Shown: one piece after another, positions 1-8,336 of the stretch
Position numbering within the stretch: position 1 is the stretch's first letter
Layout: every line of letters starts with the position of its first letter
DNA from: Pseudarthrobacter sp. NIBRBAC000502770
GTDB lineage: Bacteria > Actinomycetota > Actinomycetes > Actinomycetales > Micrococcaceae
Assembly (NCBI RefSeq): GCF_006517815.1
Contig: NZ_CP041198.1
Span: forward strand, 868,001-932,000
Reading direction: 5' to 3'
DNA: 64,000 bases
The notes under the pieces: generated by a model
What the model was told of the DNA's origin: nothing
Seen by the model: only the letters and a program-made list of their open reading frames with translations
Database searches by the model: none
Position numbers and translations under genes: made by a program

Positions 1-1226
1 CCGGCGTCGGTCAGGCCCCGCCACCAGATGCCGAGCAGCAACACGGGGCAGACCGTGGACGCCGTGAAGGCGAAGACCAGGCCCACACTGCCCGCCAGGG
101 CCAGGGAGCCGGTCATGAAGGCAAAGCCAAGCGGGACGACGGCGGAGATGACGGCGGCGAGCCGGAACCCGCGGACGCTGCCGCCCAGGACATCCTGGCT
201 GATGACCCCTGCCAGGGACACCACCAGGCCGGAGGTGGTGGACAGGAACGCTGCGAAGGCCCCGGCCACCACCAGGGCCGAGAGCAGGTCGCCCGCCACC
301 CCGCCAATGAGTTCACCGGGCAGCCGCAGGACCATGGCGTCCGGCTGCCCGGAACGGGCAAGATCGGGGGCAAACATCCTGGCCACCAGCCCGAACGCCG
401 TGGGGAAGAGGTAGAACACGGACAGCAGTCCCAGGACGATCAGGGTGGTCCGCCGGGCCGAATGCCCGTCCGGATTGGTGTAGAACCGGACCAGCACGTG
501 CGGCAGCCCCAGGGTGCCGAAGAGCAGCGCCACCAGCAGGGACACGTTCTGGTAGAGCCCCGCGGGTGGCGCACCCGTGGGGTTCACCGCGGGAGCGGAC
601 TCGGGTTCGGCTCCCTGGCCGGCCAGCACGAAAATGATGAACAGGATGGGCACGGCCAGCGCCGTCAACTTAAGCCAGTACTGGAACGCCTGGACAAAGG
701 TGATGGACCGCATGCCGCCCGCCACCACCGTGAGGCATACCACCACCACGACGGCCAGCGAACCCACCCAGTTGGGCAGGCCCGTGGCGATATGGATGGT
801 CAGGGCCGCGCCGTGCAGCTGCGGCACGATGTACAGCCACCCCACCATCACCACCACCAGGCTGGTGACCCGCCGGACTGTCCGGGAGGCGAGCCTGGAC
901 TCGGTGAAGTCAGGGATGGTGTAGGCGCCGGACCGGCGCAGCGGGGCGGCGACGAAGAGCAGCAGCATGAGGTAGCCGGCGGTGTAGCCCACCGGGAACC
1001 ACAGCGCGTCGGTCCCGGACACCAGGATCAGCCCGGCGACGCCAAGGAAGCTGGCCGCAGAGAGGTACTCGCCGCCGATCGCCGACGCATTCCACCAGGG
1101 CCGCACGGTCCTGGACGCCACGTAGAAATCCCCGGTGGTGCGCGAGATGCGCAACCCGTAGAACCCGATGATGGCCGTGGCGAGGGACACCACCGTGACG
1201 GCAGTGATGGCGATGCCGGCATTCAC
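1..1226 (-). CDS. Sodium:solute symporter (SSS family), C-terminus beyond window
   Basis: About 408 residues are visible and the frame is open to base 1, so the C-terminus is missing. The translation is a chain of hydrophobic helices. The second helix region carries IGGEYLSAASFLGVAG, the signature stretch of acetate/pyruvate-type SSS permeases, followed later by FGTLGLPHVLVRFYT. The family imports small carboxylates with sodium across the cytoplasmic membrane. The likely start is a GTG at 1226, seven bases after the stop of the DUF485 gene, with GGGG just upstream. It is the last visible gene of a kinase-regulator-DUF485-symporter run. The exact substrate cannot be read from sequence; acetate, pyruvate and propionate are all possible. 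Confidence 0.88.
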   Translation of the reverse strand, partial: MNAGIAITAVTVVSLATAIIGFYGLRISRTTGDFYVASRTVRPWWNASAIGGEYLSAASFLGVAGLILVSGTDALWFPVGYTAGYLMLLLFVAAPLRRSGAYTIPDFTESRLASRTVRRVTSLVVVMVGWLYIVPQLHGAALTIHIATGLPNWVGSLAVVVVVCLTVVAGGMRSITFVQAFQYWLKLTALAVPILFIIFVLAGQGAEPESAPAVNPTGAPPAGLYQNVSLLVALLFGTLGLPHVLVRFYTNPDGHSARRTTLIVLGLLSVFYLFPTAFGLVARMFAPDLARSGQPDAMVLRLPGELIGGVAGDLLSALVVAGAFAAFLSTTSGLVVSLAGVISQDVLGGSVRGFRLAAVISAVVPLGFAFMTGSLALAGSVGLVFAFTASTVCPVLLLGIWWRGLTDA

Positions 1227-1233
1227 GGCCGCG

Positions 1234-1605
1234 TCACTGGTCCCCGGCCAGGTCCCGGTAGCGCGCCTCATTGCGCGCCGCGGTCCTGACATAGAGCCAG
1301 GCGCCCAACCCGATCACCGGGTAGATTCCCACGCCCAGCAGCAGCCAGCCGAACGGGATGCCGGCGATGGTGGTGTCCGCCAGGCCGGGAACCAGCACCA
1401 AAGTCAGCGGGAACGCCGCCAGGATCAGCAGGAAGCCGGCTGCCACCACCAGGGCCAGCCGCAGCTGGGACCTGATCAGCGACCGGACGAACACCTGGCC
1501 TACCTCGGAATCCTGCGCGGCTTCCCGCGACTCAAACGGACGCGGGGCACCATGGACAGCGGTGCGGGCAGCTGCGCTGGGGGCCGTAACCCGGACCCGG
1601 GTCAT
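1234..1605 (-). CDS. DUF485 family small membrane protein
   Basis: This 123-residue protein has two hydrophobic helices (RLALVVAAGFLLILAAFPLTL and a second around WLLLGVGIYPVIGLGAWLYV) and the charged ends typical of DUF485/YjcH proteins. These are regularly encoded next to SSS-type carboxylate symporters, as here. The start ATG overlaps the stop of the LytTR regulator by four bases, and the symporter follows seven bases after its stop, so the three are probably translationally coupled. Its biochemical role is unknown; an accessory role to the symporter is inferred from context. Confidence 0.85.
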   Translation of the reverse strand: MTRVRVTAPSAAARTAVHGAPRPFESREAAQDSEVGQVFVRSLIRSQLRLALVVAAGFLLILAAFPLTLVLVPGLADTTIAGIPFGWLLLGVGIYPVIGLGAWLYVRTAARNEARYRDLAGDQ

Positions 1606-2318
1606 GTGTGCGGCCTGATCCTGGTTGCCTCCAGCTTCTCCCGCACAATGGGCAGGTGCCGCCGGCTGATGGGCAGCCCGGCGCCGGCCACCGTGACGCG
1701 CGGCCCGTCGGCGGCCAGCTTCATGGAGGACACGTGTTTGAGTGCCACCAGGTAGGAGCGGTGCGTGCGGATGAAGCCGGCGTCCGCCCATTGCTGTTCC
1801 AGGTCAGCCAGCGGCACCCGGATGAGGTAGCTTGCGTCGGCTGTGTGCAGCCGGGCGTAGTCGCCCTGGGCCTGCACATAGGTGACGTCGTCGCGCCGGA
1901 TCATCCTGGTGGTCCCGCCTTGGTCCACCGTGATCATCTCCGGCGCCGCTCCGCCCTCCCGCAGCTCGCAGACCCGCCCAACCGAACGCGCGAGGCGCTC
2001 CGCACGCACCGGCTTGAGCAGGTAATCCACGGCGGCAAGTTCGAACGCGGCCAGGGCGTGGTCCTCGTCGGCGGTGACAAAAACTACCGCCGGCGGACTG
2101 CTGCTCCGGGCGATGGCCGCGGCGATGTCCAGGCCCGAGACCGCAGGCATGTGGATGTCCAGGAAAACAGCGTCGATGCTGCCGCCGGACAGGGCCGTGA
2201 GCGCCTCTGCGCCGGACGTGGCCCGCAGGACCTTGCCGATGCGCTCATCCCTGCCCAGCAGGAAGGCCAGCTCCTCAACGGCGGGCAGCTCATCATCAAC
2301 GACGAGGACGTTTATCAT
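1602..2318 (-). CDS. LytTR-family response regulator
   Basis: The protein has 238 residues. The N-terminal receiver domain (about 1-118) shows the acidic pair D8/D9, the phospho-acceptor D54 in VFLDIHMP and K102 in YLLKPV. The C-terminal LytTR DNA-binding domain (about 130-235) includes DYARLHT and RTHRSYLVAL. This architecture belongs to the LytR/AlgR/BtsR/YpdB group of transcription factors. It lies 32 bases downstream of its sensor kinase and overlaps the DUF485 gene that follows. Control of one or both flanking symporter operons is inferred from position; in E. coli the related BtsSR and YpdAB systems control carboxylate transporters. Confidence 0.92.
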   Translation of the reverse strand: MINVLVVDDELPAVEELAFLLGRDERIGKVLRATSGAEALTALSGGSIDAVFLDIHMPAVSGLDIAAAIARSSSPPAVVFVTADEDHALAAFELAAVDYLLKPVRAERLARSVGRVCELREGGAAPEMITVDQGGTTRMIRRDDVTYVQAQGDYARLHTADASYLIRVPLADLEQQWADAGFIRTHRSYLVALKHVSSMKLAADGPRVTVAGAGLPISRRHLPIVREKLEATRIRPHT

Positions 2319-2350
2319 TCTCCTAGGTTACGTCCAGCGGCAGGCCGGCC

Positions 2351-3532
2351 TTACGCATCATGCCCCGGCTGGGACTTCGGCACCCGCATGGTGATCAGCG
2401 TTCCCTCGCCCGGCGCCGTTTCCACCACCAGCCCGTGGTCGTTGCCGTACACCTGGCGCAGGCGCGCATCCACGTTCCGCAGCCCCACGTGGTCCCCGTC
2501 GGTATGGCCCGCCAGCACGGACCTCAGCTGCTCAGGATCCATCCCCACGCCGTCGTCCTCGATGGTGACCTCGGCGAACGCCCCCGCGTCCTCCGCCGTG
2601 ATGGTGATGTGCCCCGGCCCCTCCTTGGCCTCGAGCCCGTGCCGGACGGCGTTTTCAACCAGCGGCTGCAGGCTGAGGAACGGAATGACGGTGCCCAGCA
2701 CTTCCGGCGCTACCCGGAGGCTGACCTGGACGCGCTCGCCGAACCGGGCCCGCTCCAGGAGCAGGTAGCGGTCAATGCAGCGGAGCTCCTCGGCGAGGGT
2801 GGTGAAGTCGCCATGCCGCCGGAAGGAGTAGCGGGTGAAATCCGCGAACTCCACCACCAGCTCCCTGGCCCGTTCCGGATCGGTGTTGATGAAGGAGGCG
2901 ATGGCGTTTAGCGAGTTGTAGATGAAGTGCGGGCTGATCTGGGCCCGCAGCGCCCGGACTTCCGCTTCCATCAGGAGCGTCCGGGAGGCGTCCAGCTCGG
3001 CGAGCTCCACCTGGACCGCCACCCAGTCGGCCACTTCCCCGGTTGCCCTGACCAGGCCTGCCCCGGCGGACGGTGCGAAGGCTGCCAGCGCGCCCACCAC
3101 CCGGGTGCCGGCGCGTACCGGGGCGATGACGCCGGAAAGGTGGCCGCCGGTTCCCTCCGCGCCGGCGGAGAGCACTGCTGTCCGCCCGGAGGCCAGGACA
3201 TCCGCTGCGAGGTCCATCAGGCGCGGCCGGATGTCCTCGGCACCCCCGTCCCAGGCCAGGACGCCGGAGGTGTCGGTGATCGCCAAGGCTTCGCAGGCGA
3301 GGAGGGTCCGCAGCTGGCGGCTGGCTTTCGCGGCGCCGGCGGGGTTCAGGCCGCGCCTCAGGTGCTGCCCGGCCTGGGAGGCGGCGTGGAGCGTGTGGTA
3401 CGTGGCGCGCTCTGCGTCGGTGCCCAGTTCCCGGAAGGAGCGGAGCACCTTCAGGCCCACGCCGACGACGACGGCAATGGCCATGGCGATCACCGCAACG
3501 GCCGCGGCGGTAAGGAGGGGGGAGTCCGGCAT
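2351..3532 (-). CDS. LytS-type sensor histidine kinase
   Basis: The 393-residue protein starts at MPDSPLL. It has one N-terminal membrane helix (about 7-30), a GAF-like region (about 60-175), a His_kinase domain with the phospho-acceptor in QISPHFIYNSLN (H202), an N box QPLVENAVRHG (289-299), and the ATPase boxes DDGVGM (326-331) and GLRNV (350-354). With a single helix and no extracellular loop, the input is probably cytoplasmic. An upstream in-frame extension exists but is low-complexity with no ribosome site, so the ATG at 3532 is preferred. It heads the run kinase, LytTR regulator, DUF485, symporter, and is divergent from a second DUF485-symporter operon. Confidence 0.9.
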   Translation of the reverse strand: MPDSPLLTAAAVAVIAMAIAVVVGVGLKVLRSFRELGTDAERATYHTLHAASQAGQHLRRGLNPAGAAKASRQLRTLLACEALAITDTSGVLAWDGGAEDIRPRLMDLAADVLASGRTAVLSAGAEGTGGHLSGVIAPVRAGTRVVGALAAFAPSAGAGLVRATGEVADWVAVQVELAELDASRTLLMEAEVRALRAQISPHFIYNSLNAIASFINTDPERARELVVEFADFTRYSFRRHGDFTTLAEELRCIDRYLLLERARFGERVQVSLRVAPEVLGTVIPFLSLQPLVENAVRHGLEAKEGPGHITITAEDAGAFAEVTIEDDGVGMDPEQLRSVLAGHTDGDHVGLRNVDARLRQVYGNDHGLVVETAPGEGTLITMRVPKSQPGHDA

Positions 3533-3631
3533 GGTGCCCAGCGTAGCGCGGGTGCCGCTTGCCGCAGCATCGCAGCCGTTGAGCGACGGCGGGCGGCCAA
3601 GTGCTGGAACAGGGCCACTGCCGGGCGGCAC

Positions 3632-3647
3632 AGTGATTGGTGTCACA
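3632..3647. promoter_or_regulatory. CRP/GlxR-like site upstream of the acetate-symporter operon
   Basis: The 16 bases AGTGATTGGTGTCACA match the TGTGA-N6-TCACA consensus of CRP-type regulators at nine of ten informative positions. The site is in the 212-bp divergent spacer between the kinase gene and the DUF485-symporter operon, about 100 bases from either start. In Corynebacterium the CRP homologue GlxR binds this consensus at many carbon-uptake genes. Confidence 0.5.
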
Positions 3648-3744
3648 TCTGCGGTGCCCCCGCGTGGTGCTGCCGGCCAGGTACCTGTCCGGCAGTCCGG
3701 GGCCCTCCGCCCGGTGTGTTCCGGCAACTCAATGAGGAGGAACG

Positions 3745-4125
3745 ATGGGTAATGATGCCCATACTCCGGACGCAGCGGCGTCCGTGGACTTCGAGCAGGT
3801 CCAGTCGACCGGGCAGTTCCAGGAATTGCGCAAGCGTCACCGCAGCTTTGTCTTCCCCATGGCAGTGGCCTTCCTGCTGTGGTACTTCGCCTACGTCCTT
3901 CTCGCGGACTATGCGGTGGGCTTCATGTCCACCAAGCTCTGGGGCAACATCAACGTCGGTCTGATCCTGGGCCTGCTCCAGTTCATCTCCACGTTCGCGA
4001 TTACCGGCTGGTACGTGCACTACTCCAACAAGCGGCTGGACCCCGTTGCCACGGAGATCAGGCACGAGATCGAGGGCCACGAATTCGACAAGAACCCAAA
4101 CCGAGTGGGCGGAGCCAACAAATGA
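3745..4125 (+). CDS. DUF485 family membrane protein
   Basis: The protein has 126 residues with two membrane helices (FPMAVAFLLWYFAYVLLADY and VGLILGLLQFISTFAITGWYV) flanked by charged ends, the standard DUF485 layout. A strong ribosome site GAGGAGG lies 5-6 bases before the ATG. The stop overlaps the start of the following symporter by four bases (ATGA), so the pair is coupled. The same pairing is seen with the C. glutamicum monocarboxylate carrier MctC and its small partner. This copy shares fold but not close sequence with the DUF485 gene at 1234-1605. Confidence 0.9.
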   Translation: MGNDAHTPDAAASVDFEQVQSTGQFQELRKRHRSFVFPMAVAFLLWYFAYVLLADYAVGFMSTKLWGNINVGLILGLLQFISTFAITGWYVHYSNKRLDPVATEIRHEIEGHEFDKNPNRVGGANK

Positions 4126-5738
4126 TCGCAATTCCCGCTGCGGTGGATGTCGCCGCGCTCAAGGACACCACCCTGCTGAACATGGGCATCTTCGGCCTGT
4201 TCGTGGCCGTAACCATGGTGATCGTGCTGCGTGCCAGCAGGAACAACAAGACCGCCGCCGACTACTACGCCGCCGGGCGCTCGTTCACCGGCTCGCAGAA
4301 CGGCACCGCCATCGCAGGCGACTACCTGTCCGCGGCATCCTTCCTGGGCATCACCGGCGCCATCGCCATCAACGGCTACGACGGCTTTATGTACTCAATC
4401 GGCTTCCTGGTCGCCTGGCTGGTGGCATTGCTGCTGGTGGCTGAGCTGTTGCGCAACACCGGCAAGTTCACCATGGCGGACGTGCTGTCCTTCCGGCTCA
4501 AGCAGCGCCCGGTCCGGATCGCGGCCGCAATTTCCACCCTCGCGGTCTGCTTCTTCTACCTGCTGGCCCAGATGGCCGGCGCAGGAAGCCTGATCTCCCT
4601 CCTGCTGGGCATCAGCGACTGGGGCGGACAGGCCCTGGTGATCATCGTCGTCGGCGCCCTCATGATCATGTACGTCCTGATCGGCGGCATGAAGGGCACC
4701 ACCTGGGTCCAGATCATCAAGGCCATGCTGCTGATCGCCGGCGCCGCAGTGATGACCCTCTGGGTCCTGGCCATTTACGGCTTCAACCTCTCGGCCCTGC
4801 TGGGCGGCGCCGTCGAAACCGCCAACAATCCTGCCGTCCTCAACCCGGGCCTGCAGTACGGGAAGACCGAAACCTCCAAGCTGGACTTCATGTCCCTGGG
4901 CCTGGCGCTGGTCCTTGGCACGGCAGCCCTCCCGCACGTGCTGATGCGCTTCTATACCGTGCCCACGGCCAAGGAAGCCCGCAAGTCCGTGGTCTGGTCC
5001 ATCTGGCTGATCGGCCTGTTCTACCTGTTCACCCTGGTGCTGGGCTACGGCGCAGCTGCCCTGGTGGGCGCGGACACCATCAAATCCGCCCCGGGCGGCG
5101 TCAACGCTGCCGCACCGCTGCTGGCCTTCCACCTTGGCGGGCCGCTGCTGCTCGGCTTCATCTCCGCGGTGGCGTTCGCCACCATCTTGGCGGTGGTGGC
5201 CGGGCTGACCATCACGGCGGCAGCATCCTTCGCACATGACATCTACGCCAACGTCATCGCCAAGGGCAAGGCCGACGCCGCCACAGAAGTCCGGGTTGCC
5301 CGGCGCACCGTGGTGGTTATCGGCATCCTGGCCATCCTGGGCGGCATCTTCGCCAACGGCCAGAACGTGGCCTTCCTGGTGGCGCTGGCCTTTGCCGTCG
5401 CTGCGTCGGCGAACCTGCCCACCATCATCTACTCACTGTTCTGGCGGAAGTTCACCACCCAGGGGGCGGTGTGGAGCATGTATGGCGGCCTGGCTTCGGC
5501 CATCCTGCTCATCGTGTTCTCCCCGGTGGTTTCGGGACTGAAGACCTCGATGATCCCGGGTGCCAACTTCGCCCTCTTCCCGCTGAGCAACCCCGGCATC
5601 GTGTCCATCCCGCTGGCCTTCTTCCTGGGCTGGCTGGGCACCACCCTGGACAAGCGGCGGGAGGATCCTGCCAAGCAGGCAGAGATGGAGGTCCGCTCGC
5701 TGACCGGCATCGGTGCCGAAAAGGCTGTGGACCACTAA
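4122..5738 (+). CDS. actP: Cation/acetate symporter (ActP/MctC type)
   Basis: This 538-residue SSS permease has about 13 hydrophobic helices. It carries the conserved YYAAGRSF, GTAIAGDYLSAASFLG and ALPHVLMRFYTVPTAKEARK segments typical of acetate/pyruvate symporters, so sodium- or proton-coupled uptake of short monocarboxylates across the plasma membrane is expected. The ATG overlaps the DUF485 stop. A hairpin terminator follows about 65 bases after the stop. Compared with the symporter at 1-1226 this one is closer to the classical ActP signature. The symbol is given at family level; mctC would be an equally fair name. Confidence 0.88.
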   Translation: MIAIPAAVDVAALKDTTLLNMGIFGLFVAVTMVIVLRASRNNKTAADYYAAGRSFTGSQNGTAIAGDYLSAASFLGITGAIAINGYDGFMYSIGFLVAWLVALLLVAELLRNTGKFTMADVLSFRLKQRPVRIAAAISTLAVCFFYLLAQMAGAGSLISLLLGISDWGGQALVIIVVGALMIMYVLIGGMKGTTWVQIIKAMLLIAGAAVMTLWVLAIYGFNLSALLGGAVETANNPAVLNPGLQYGKTETSKLDFMSLGLALVLGTAALPHVLMRFYTVPTAKEARKSVVWSIWLIGLFYLFTLVLGYGAAALVGADTIKSAPGGVNAAAPLLAFHLGGPLLLGFISAVAFATILAVVAGLTITAAASFAHDIYANVIAKGKADAATEVRVARRTVVVIGILAILGGIFANGQNVAFLVALAFAVAASANLPTIIYSLFWRKFTTQGAVWSMYGGLASAILLIVFSPVVSGLKTSMIPGANFALFPLSNPGIVSIPLAFFLGWLGTTLDKRREDPAKQAEMEVRSLTGIGAEKAVDH

Positions 5739-5801
5739 ACCGGGCCACCCCTGAAACCGGGACCACAACAACCAGCACCGCGACTGTTCCGGCGCAACGT
5801 G

Positions 5802-5839
5802 AAGAGCCTCCTGCCGCGGATGCGGCACGGAGGCTCTTT
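5802..5839 (+). terminator. Rho-independent-type terminator after the symporter
   Basis: AAGAGCCTCC pairs with GGAGGCTCTT, with an inner GCCGC/GCGGC stem and a GGAT loop, followed by TTTC. It sits between the convergent symporter (+) and the small membrane gene (-), and could serve both directions. Confidence 0.75.
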
Positions 5840-5875
5840 CGTTGGGACGGACCCGGTGTGTTTTCCGGTGGCCGA

Positions 5876-6511
5876 TCAGGGATGGTGGTGGCCGCCCGGT
5901 GCCAGGTTCCCGTGTTCACCGTGTGGCACGGCGTACTGTCCCGCCGTCGAGGCGGCGAGGCCCGGCGTCGTAATGCCTGCCACCAGCACCGCCCCGGCGA
6001 ACGCTGCCAGCAAGAGCCTGCCGGGGCGCATGCCGACCCCTGCTGGCTGCGGCGTCCCGTCCGCCGGGGTGCTGTGCCGCTGGAGCCACCCGAGCGAGGC
6101 GATGATCATCAGCGTCAGCAGCAGCGCCGAAAGCTGCGTCAGGCTGAGCCGGGAGGTGGCGGAGATGGGGAAGGCTATGGCGGCCATGTGGGTGGCGGCC
6201 GCACCGGCCAGGGCGTACCGCGCCCACCTGTTGCCGGCCAGCCGGTCCTTGGCCAGGAAGGCCACGGTCCCGGCCAGCAGCCCGGCGCCCCAGAGGCAGG
6301 CCGCCACGCCCGCAAGGAGCGCTGCCGGTCCAGAAGCGCCTCCTGCGAGGAAGCTGGAGGAGATGGCCAGGTTGACCGAGCCTGCGCCGAAGCCGGCGAA
6401 CCCGGTGACCAGGCGGACCAGAGAGTCCGCCCGGGGCGCCGTGGACTGCACCACCACCGGGTGGGCGCGCGGTGCGGTGGGCCGGAGCGAAACCATGCCG
6501 GACCGTGCCAT
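5876..6511 (-). CDS. Hypothetical membrane protein with histidine-rich tail
   Basis: The 211-residue protein has four to five predicted membrane helices (for example LLAGVAACLWGAGLLAGTVAF and LSLTQLSALLLTLMIIASLGW). It ends in a His-containing tail PHGEHGNLAPGGHHHP that might bind a metal. I do not recognise a named family. The start MARSGMVSL is chosen because its ATG lies one base before the stop of the upstream DUF4383 gene, implying co-transcription; MVSLRP five codons later is the alternative. A role in metal handling is only a guess from the tail. Confidence 0.65.
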   Translation of the reverse strand: MARSGMVSLRPTAPRAHPVVVQSTAPRADSLVRLVTGFAGFGAGSVNLAISSSFLAGGASGPAALLAGVAACLWGAGLLAGTVAFLAKDRLAGNRWARYALAGAAATHMAAIAFPISATSRLSLTQLSALLLTLMIIASLGWLQRHSTPADGTPQPAGVGMRPGRLLLAAFAGAVLVAGITTPGLAASTAGQYAVPHGEHGNLAPGGHHHP

Positions 6512-6512
6512 G

Positions 6513-6917
6513 CTAGGCGCGGGCAGCGGCCGGCGACTTGTCCAGGGACAGGCCCACGCCGAGGAGGAGCACGGCGCTGGCGAGGTGGAGGACGTTGTCG
6601 GCACCGTTCAGGGCGATGATGTTCAGCGGCGAATCCAGCAGGAACAGCCCCACGATGCCGACCAGGAGGTAGACGGCGCCGACGGCGGCGTTCACGGTGC
6701 GTGCGCTGTCAACCCCGCGGAGCCCGGCGAAGAGCAGTGCGGCGCCGATGGCCAGGTGGATCACGTTGTGCAGCGGGTTCACCTCGAAAATGATGAGGTT
6801 CGCGCCCTCGGTGGCCGCGAAACCGACCCCGGACGTAACGGCGAAGCCCAAGAGGCCCACCAGCAGGTAGACGGCTCCGAAAGCGGAGGCGACGAGGCGG
6901 TTGGGTGAATTTCGCAT
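6513..6917 (-). CDS. DUF4383 family membrane protein
   Basis: The 134-residue protein has four hydrophobic helices. It shows the motifs LVASAFGAVYLLVGLLGF and NPLHNVIHLAIGAALLF, then NGADNVLHLASAVLLLGVG, the repeated N-xx-H-L pattern that marks DUF4383. It is common in Actinobacteria and has no established function. It is the first gene of a two-gene unit with the membrane protein at 5876-6511. Confidence 0.85.
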   Translation of the reverse strand: MRNSPNRLVASAFGAVYLLVGLLGFAVTSGVGFAATEGANLIIFEVNPLHNVIHLAIGAALLFAGLRGVDSARTVNAAVGAVYLLVGIVGLFLLDSPLNIIALNGADNVLHLASAVLLLGVGLSLDKSPAAARA

Positions 6918-7062
6918 GACCCGAATCCTTCCTTCAGGGCGGGTGGATTGTCCCGCCGGATATGGCCCCGGGTGGGGCCCTCGGAAGCGATTCGGATCAT
7001 TGCCGGGGGCGGATGGGTGGAAAGGTCAGTACCCTTTCCATTTTTCCGCCGGCTGGACCTGC

Positions 7063-7644
7063 CTAGGCCGCGGGCCGAAGCTTGATGTTGGTCATCAGCA
7101 GCCTGTCAGTGCCCTGGAACCGGTAGGCGAGGTCCACTTTCTTGCCGGTGCAGCTGATCTGGCCCACCACCTCGGCCGATTTGACGCCGTTCTCGGTGGC
7201 CACCTTGAGGTCGGTGTAGGCGGGCTTGCAGGAACTGTCCATTTCCAGGCTCTGCACGCCGGAGATGAAAGCCTCCTTGGAAAGCTGCTTCTGCAAGGCA
7301 GGGTCGAGGTATTGGTCGTAGGCGCCCGAGGTATCGCCGGCAATCACCTTTTTGGTGAAATCGTCGGCCAGGCCCCGGGCCTGGTTGGTGGCACTGCCCA
7401 CCACATTCACCAGGATCACGACGCCGAGGATCACCAGGAGCAGCACCCCGCCAATGCTCCCCAGGATGATCCATAGCCTCCTGCGGCTCCTCGGCGGTGG
7501 TGGTTCCCCCGGGAGGCCGAACGGCGCCGGCCGGGCCGGCATCGGGGGCAGCCCCTGTGGGGTGAAGCCCGCTTGGCCCTGCCGGTACGGATCCTCGGGA
7601 CTGCCCGGACCGTGGGAACTGCCCGGACCGTGGGAACTGCTCAA
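7063..7644 (-). CDS. Membrane-anchored DUF4878-like protein
   Basis: The 193-residue protein has a proline/glycine-rich cytoplasmic N-terminus (about 1-55), one membrane helix (LWIILGSIGGVLLLVILGVVILV), then an extracellular domain beginning with a helix that contains DDFTKKVIAGDTSGAYDQYLDPALQ. That domain, with two cysteines (SSCKPAY and ISCTGKK), resembles the NTF2-like DUF4878/DUF3887 group. No enzymatic motif is seen. The gene stands alone between a divergent spacer and the Lrp-type gene. The N-terminal GPGSSHGPGS arises from an 18-bp tandem duplication at 7601-7636. Confidence 0.65.
   Translation of the reverse strand: MSSSHGPGSSHGPGSPEDPYRQGQAGFTPQGLPPMPARPAPFGLPGEPPPPRSRRRLWIILGSIGGVLLLVILGVVILVNVVGSATNQARGLADDFTKKVIAGDTSGAYDQYLDPALQKQLSKEAFISGVQSLEMDSSCKPAYTDLKVATENGVKSAEVVGQISCTGKKVDLAYRFQGTDRLLMTNIKLRPAA
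7601..7636. repeat. Two tandem copies of an 18-bp unit
   Basis: CTGCCCGGACCGTGGGAA occurs twice without a gap inside the N-terminal coding region of the membrane-anchored protein on the minus strand. It adds one SSHGPG-type unit and keeps the frame. Confidence 0.9.
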
Positions 7645-7778
7645 AGGGGGAGCCTTTCGTCGAACAGGCGCTGCGGCGCCGGCGAAGTGGCCGGAGCCTC
7701 CCGGCCCGGCGCATGACTGGACCAGCCTATAACCCTGCCTGCCGGCGTCGTGCCTGAAGCTGCGTCCGGACGCTGCCG

Positions 7779-8252
7779 CTACCCGGCTTCGGAGCCCCGG
7801 TCCAGCAGCGGCTGCACCCGGAAGGGGATCAACTCGCCCATGGCCAGGGCCGTATCTGCCCGCTCCACGCCGTCGCAGGCCAGGATCTTGCCGTTGATGC
7901 GGAAAAGGTCCTCAGCGTCTTTGGCCACCACGCGCAGCAGCAGGTCTGCCGAGCCCGTCAGCCCGTAGCCTTCCAGGACCTCGGGGATGGCGGCGATTTC
8001 CTCTGCCAGCCGCCCGAGTTTCTGCTGCTGCACGTGGACCGAAATGAAGGCCATGAGCGGATAGCCCAGGGCTGCCGGGTTGAGGCGCCGCTCGAAGGAC
8101 AGGAAGACGTGCTTCTTTTCCAGCTGGGCCATGCGCGCCTGGACGGTATTGCGGGACAGGCCCAGCTTCTGGGCGAGGGCCACCACGGTCCGGCGGGGGT
8201 CCTGCGCCAACGCCGCCAGCAGGCGGGTGTCAGTGCCATCCAAAGCTCGCAT
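7779..8252 (-). CDS. Lrp/AsnC family transcriptional regulator
   Basis: The 157-residue protein has an N-terminal winged helix-turn-helix (LDGTDTRLLAALAQDPRRTVVALAQKLGLSR, about 3-50) and a C-terminal RAM/AsnC ligand domain with GYGLTGSADLLLRVVAKDAEDL. The start MRALDGTD is preferred by family alignment; a GTG six codons upstream is possible. It is divergently transcribed from the bkd operon with a spacer of about 190 bases, the arrangement seen for Lrp-type regulators of branched-chain oxoacid dehydrogenase genes. Response to leucine or another branched-chain compound is inferred. Confidence 0.9.
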   Translation of the reverse strand: MRALDGTDTRLLAALAQDPRRTVVALAQKLGLSRNTVQARMAQLEKKHVFLSFERRLNPAALGYPLMAFISVHVQQQKLGRLAEEIAAIPEVLEGYGLTGSADLLLRVVAKDAEDLFRINGKILACDGVERADTALAMGELIPFRVQPLLDRGSEAG

Positions 8253-8336
8253 AATGCGCAACGCTAGCACGGTGGAGCGGAGCGTGACAGGGCACTTTGC
8301 TCAGAAATGGCGGCGGTGGTTGTACCTCCTGGCTGT

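Noticed and set aside
462-1289. 275-codon open frame on the plus strand, rich in His and Gln
   Set aside because: It is the antisense shadow of the symporter gene on the minus strand; the composition is typical of an out-of-frame read of high-GC DNA and no family is recognisable.
7601-7636. Tandem repeat as a CRISPR-like array
   Set aside because: Only two 18-bp copies without spacers, inside a coding region.
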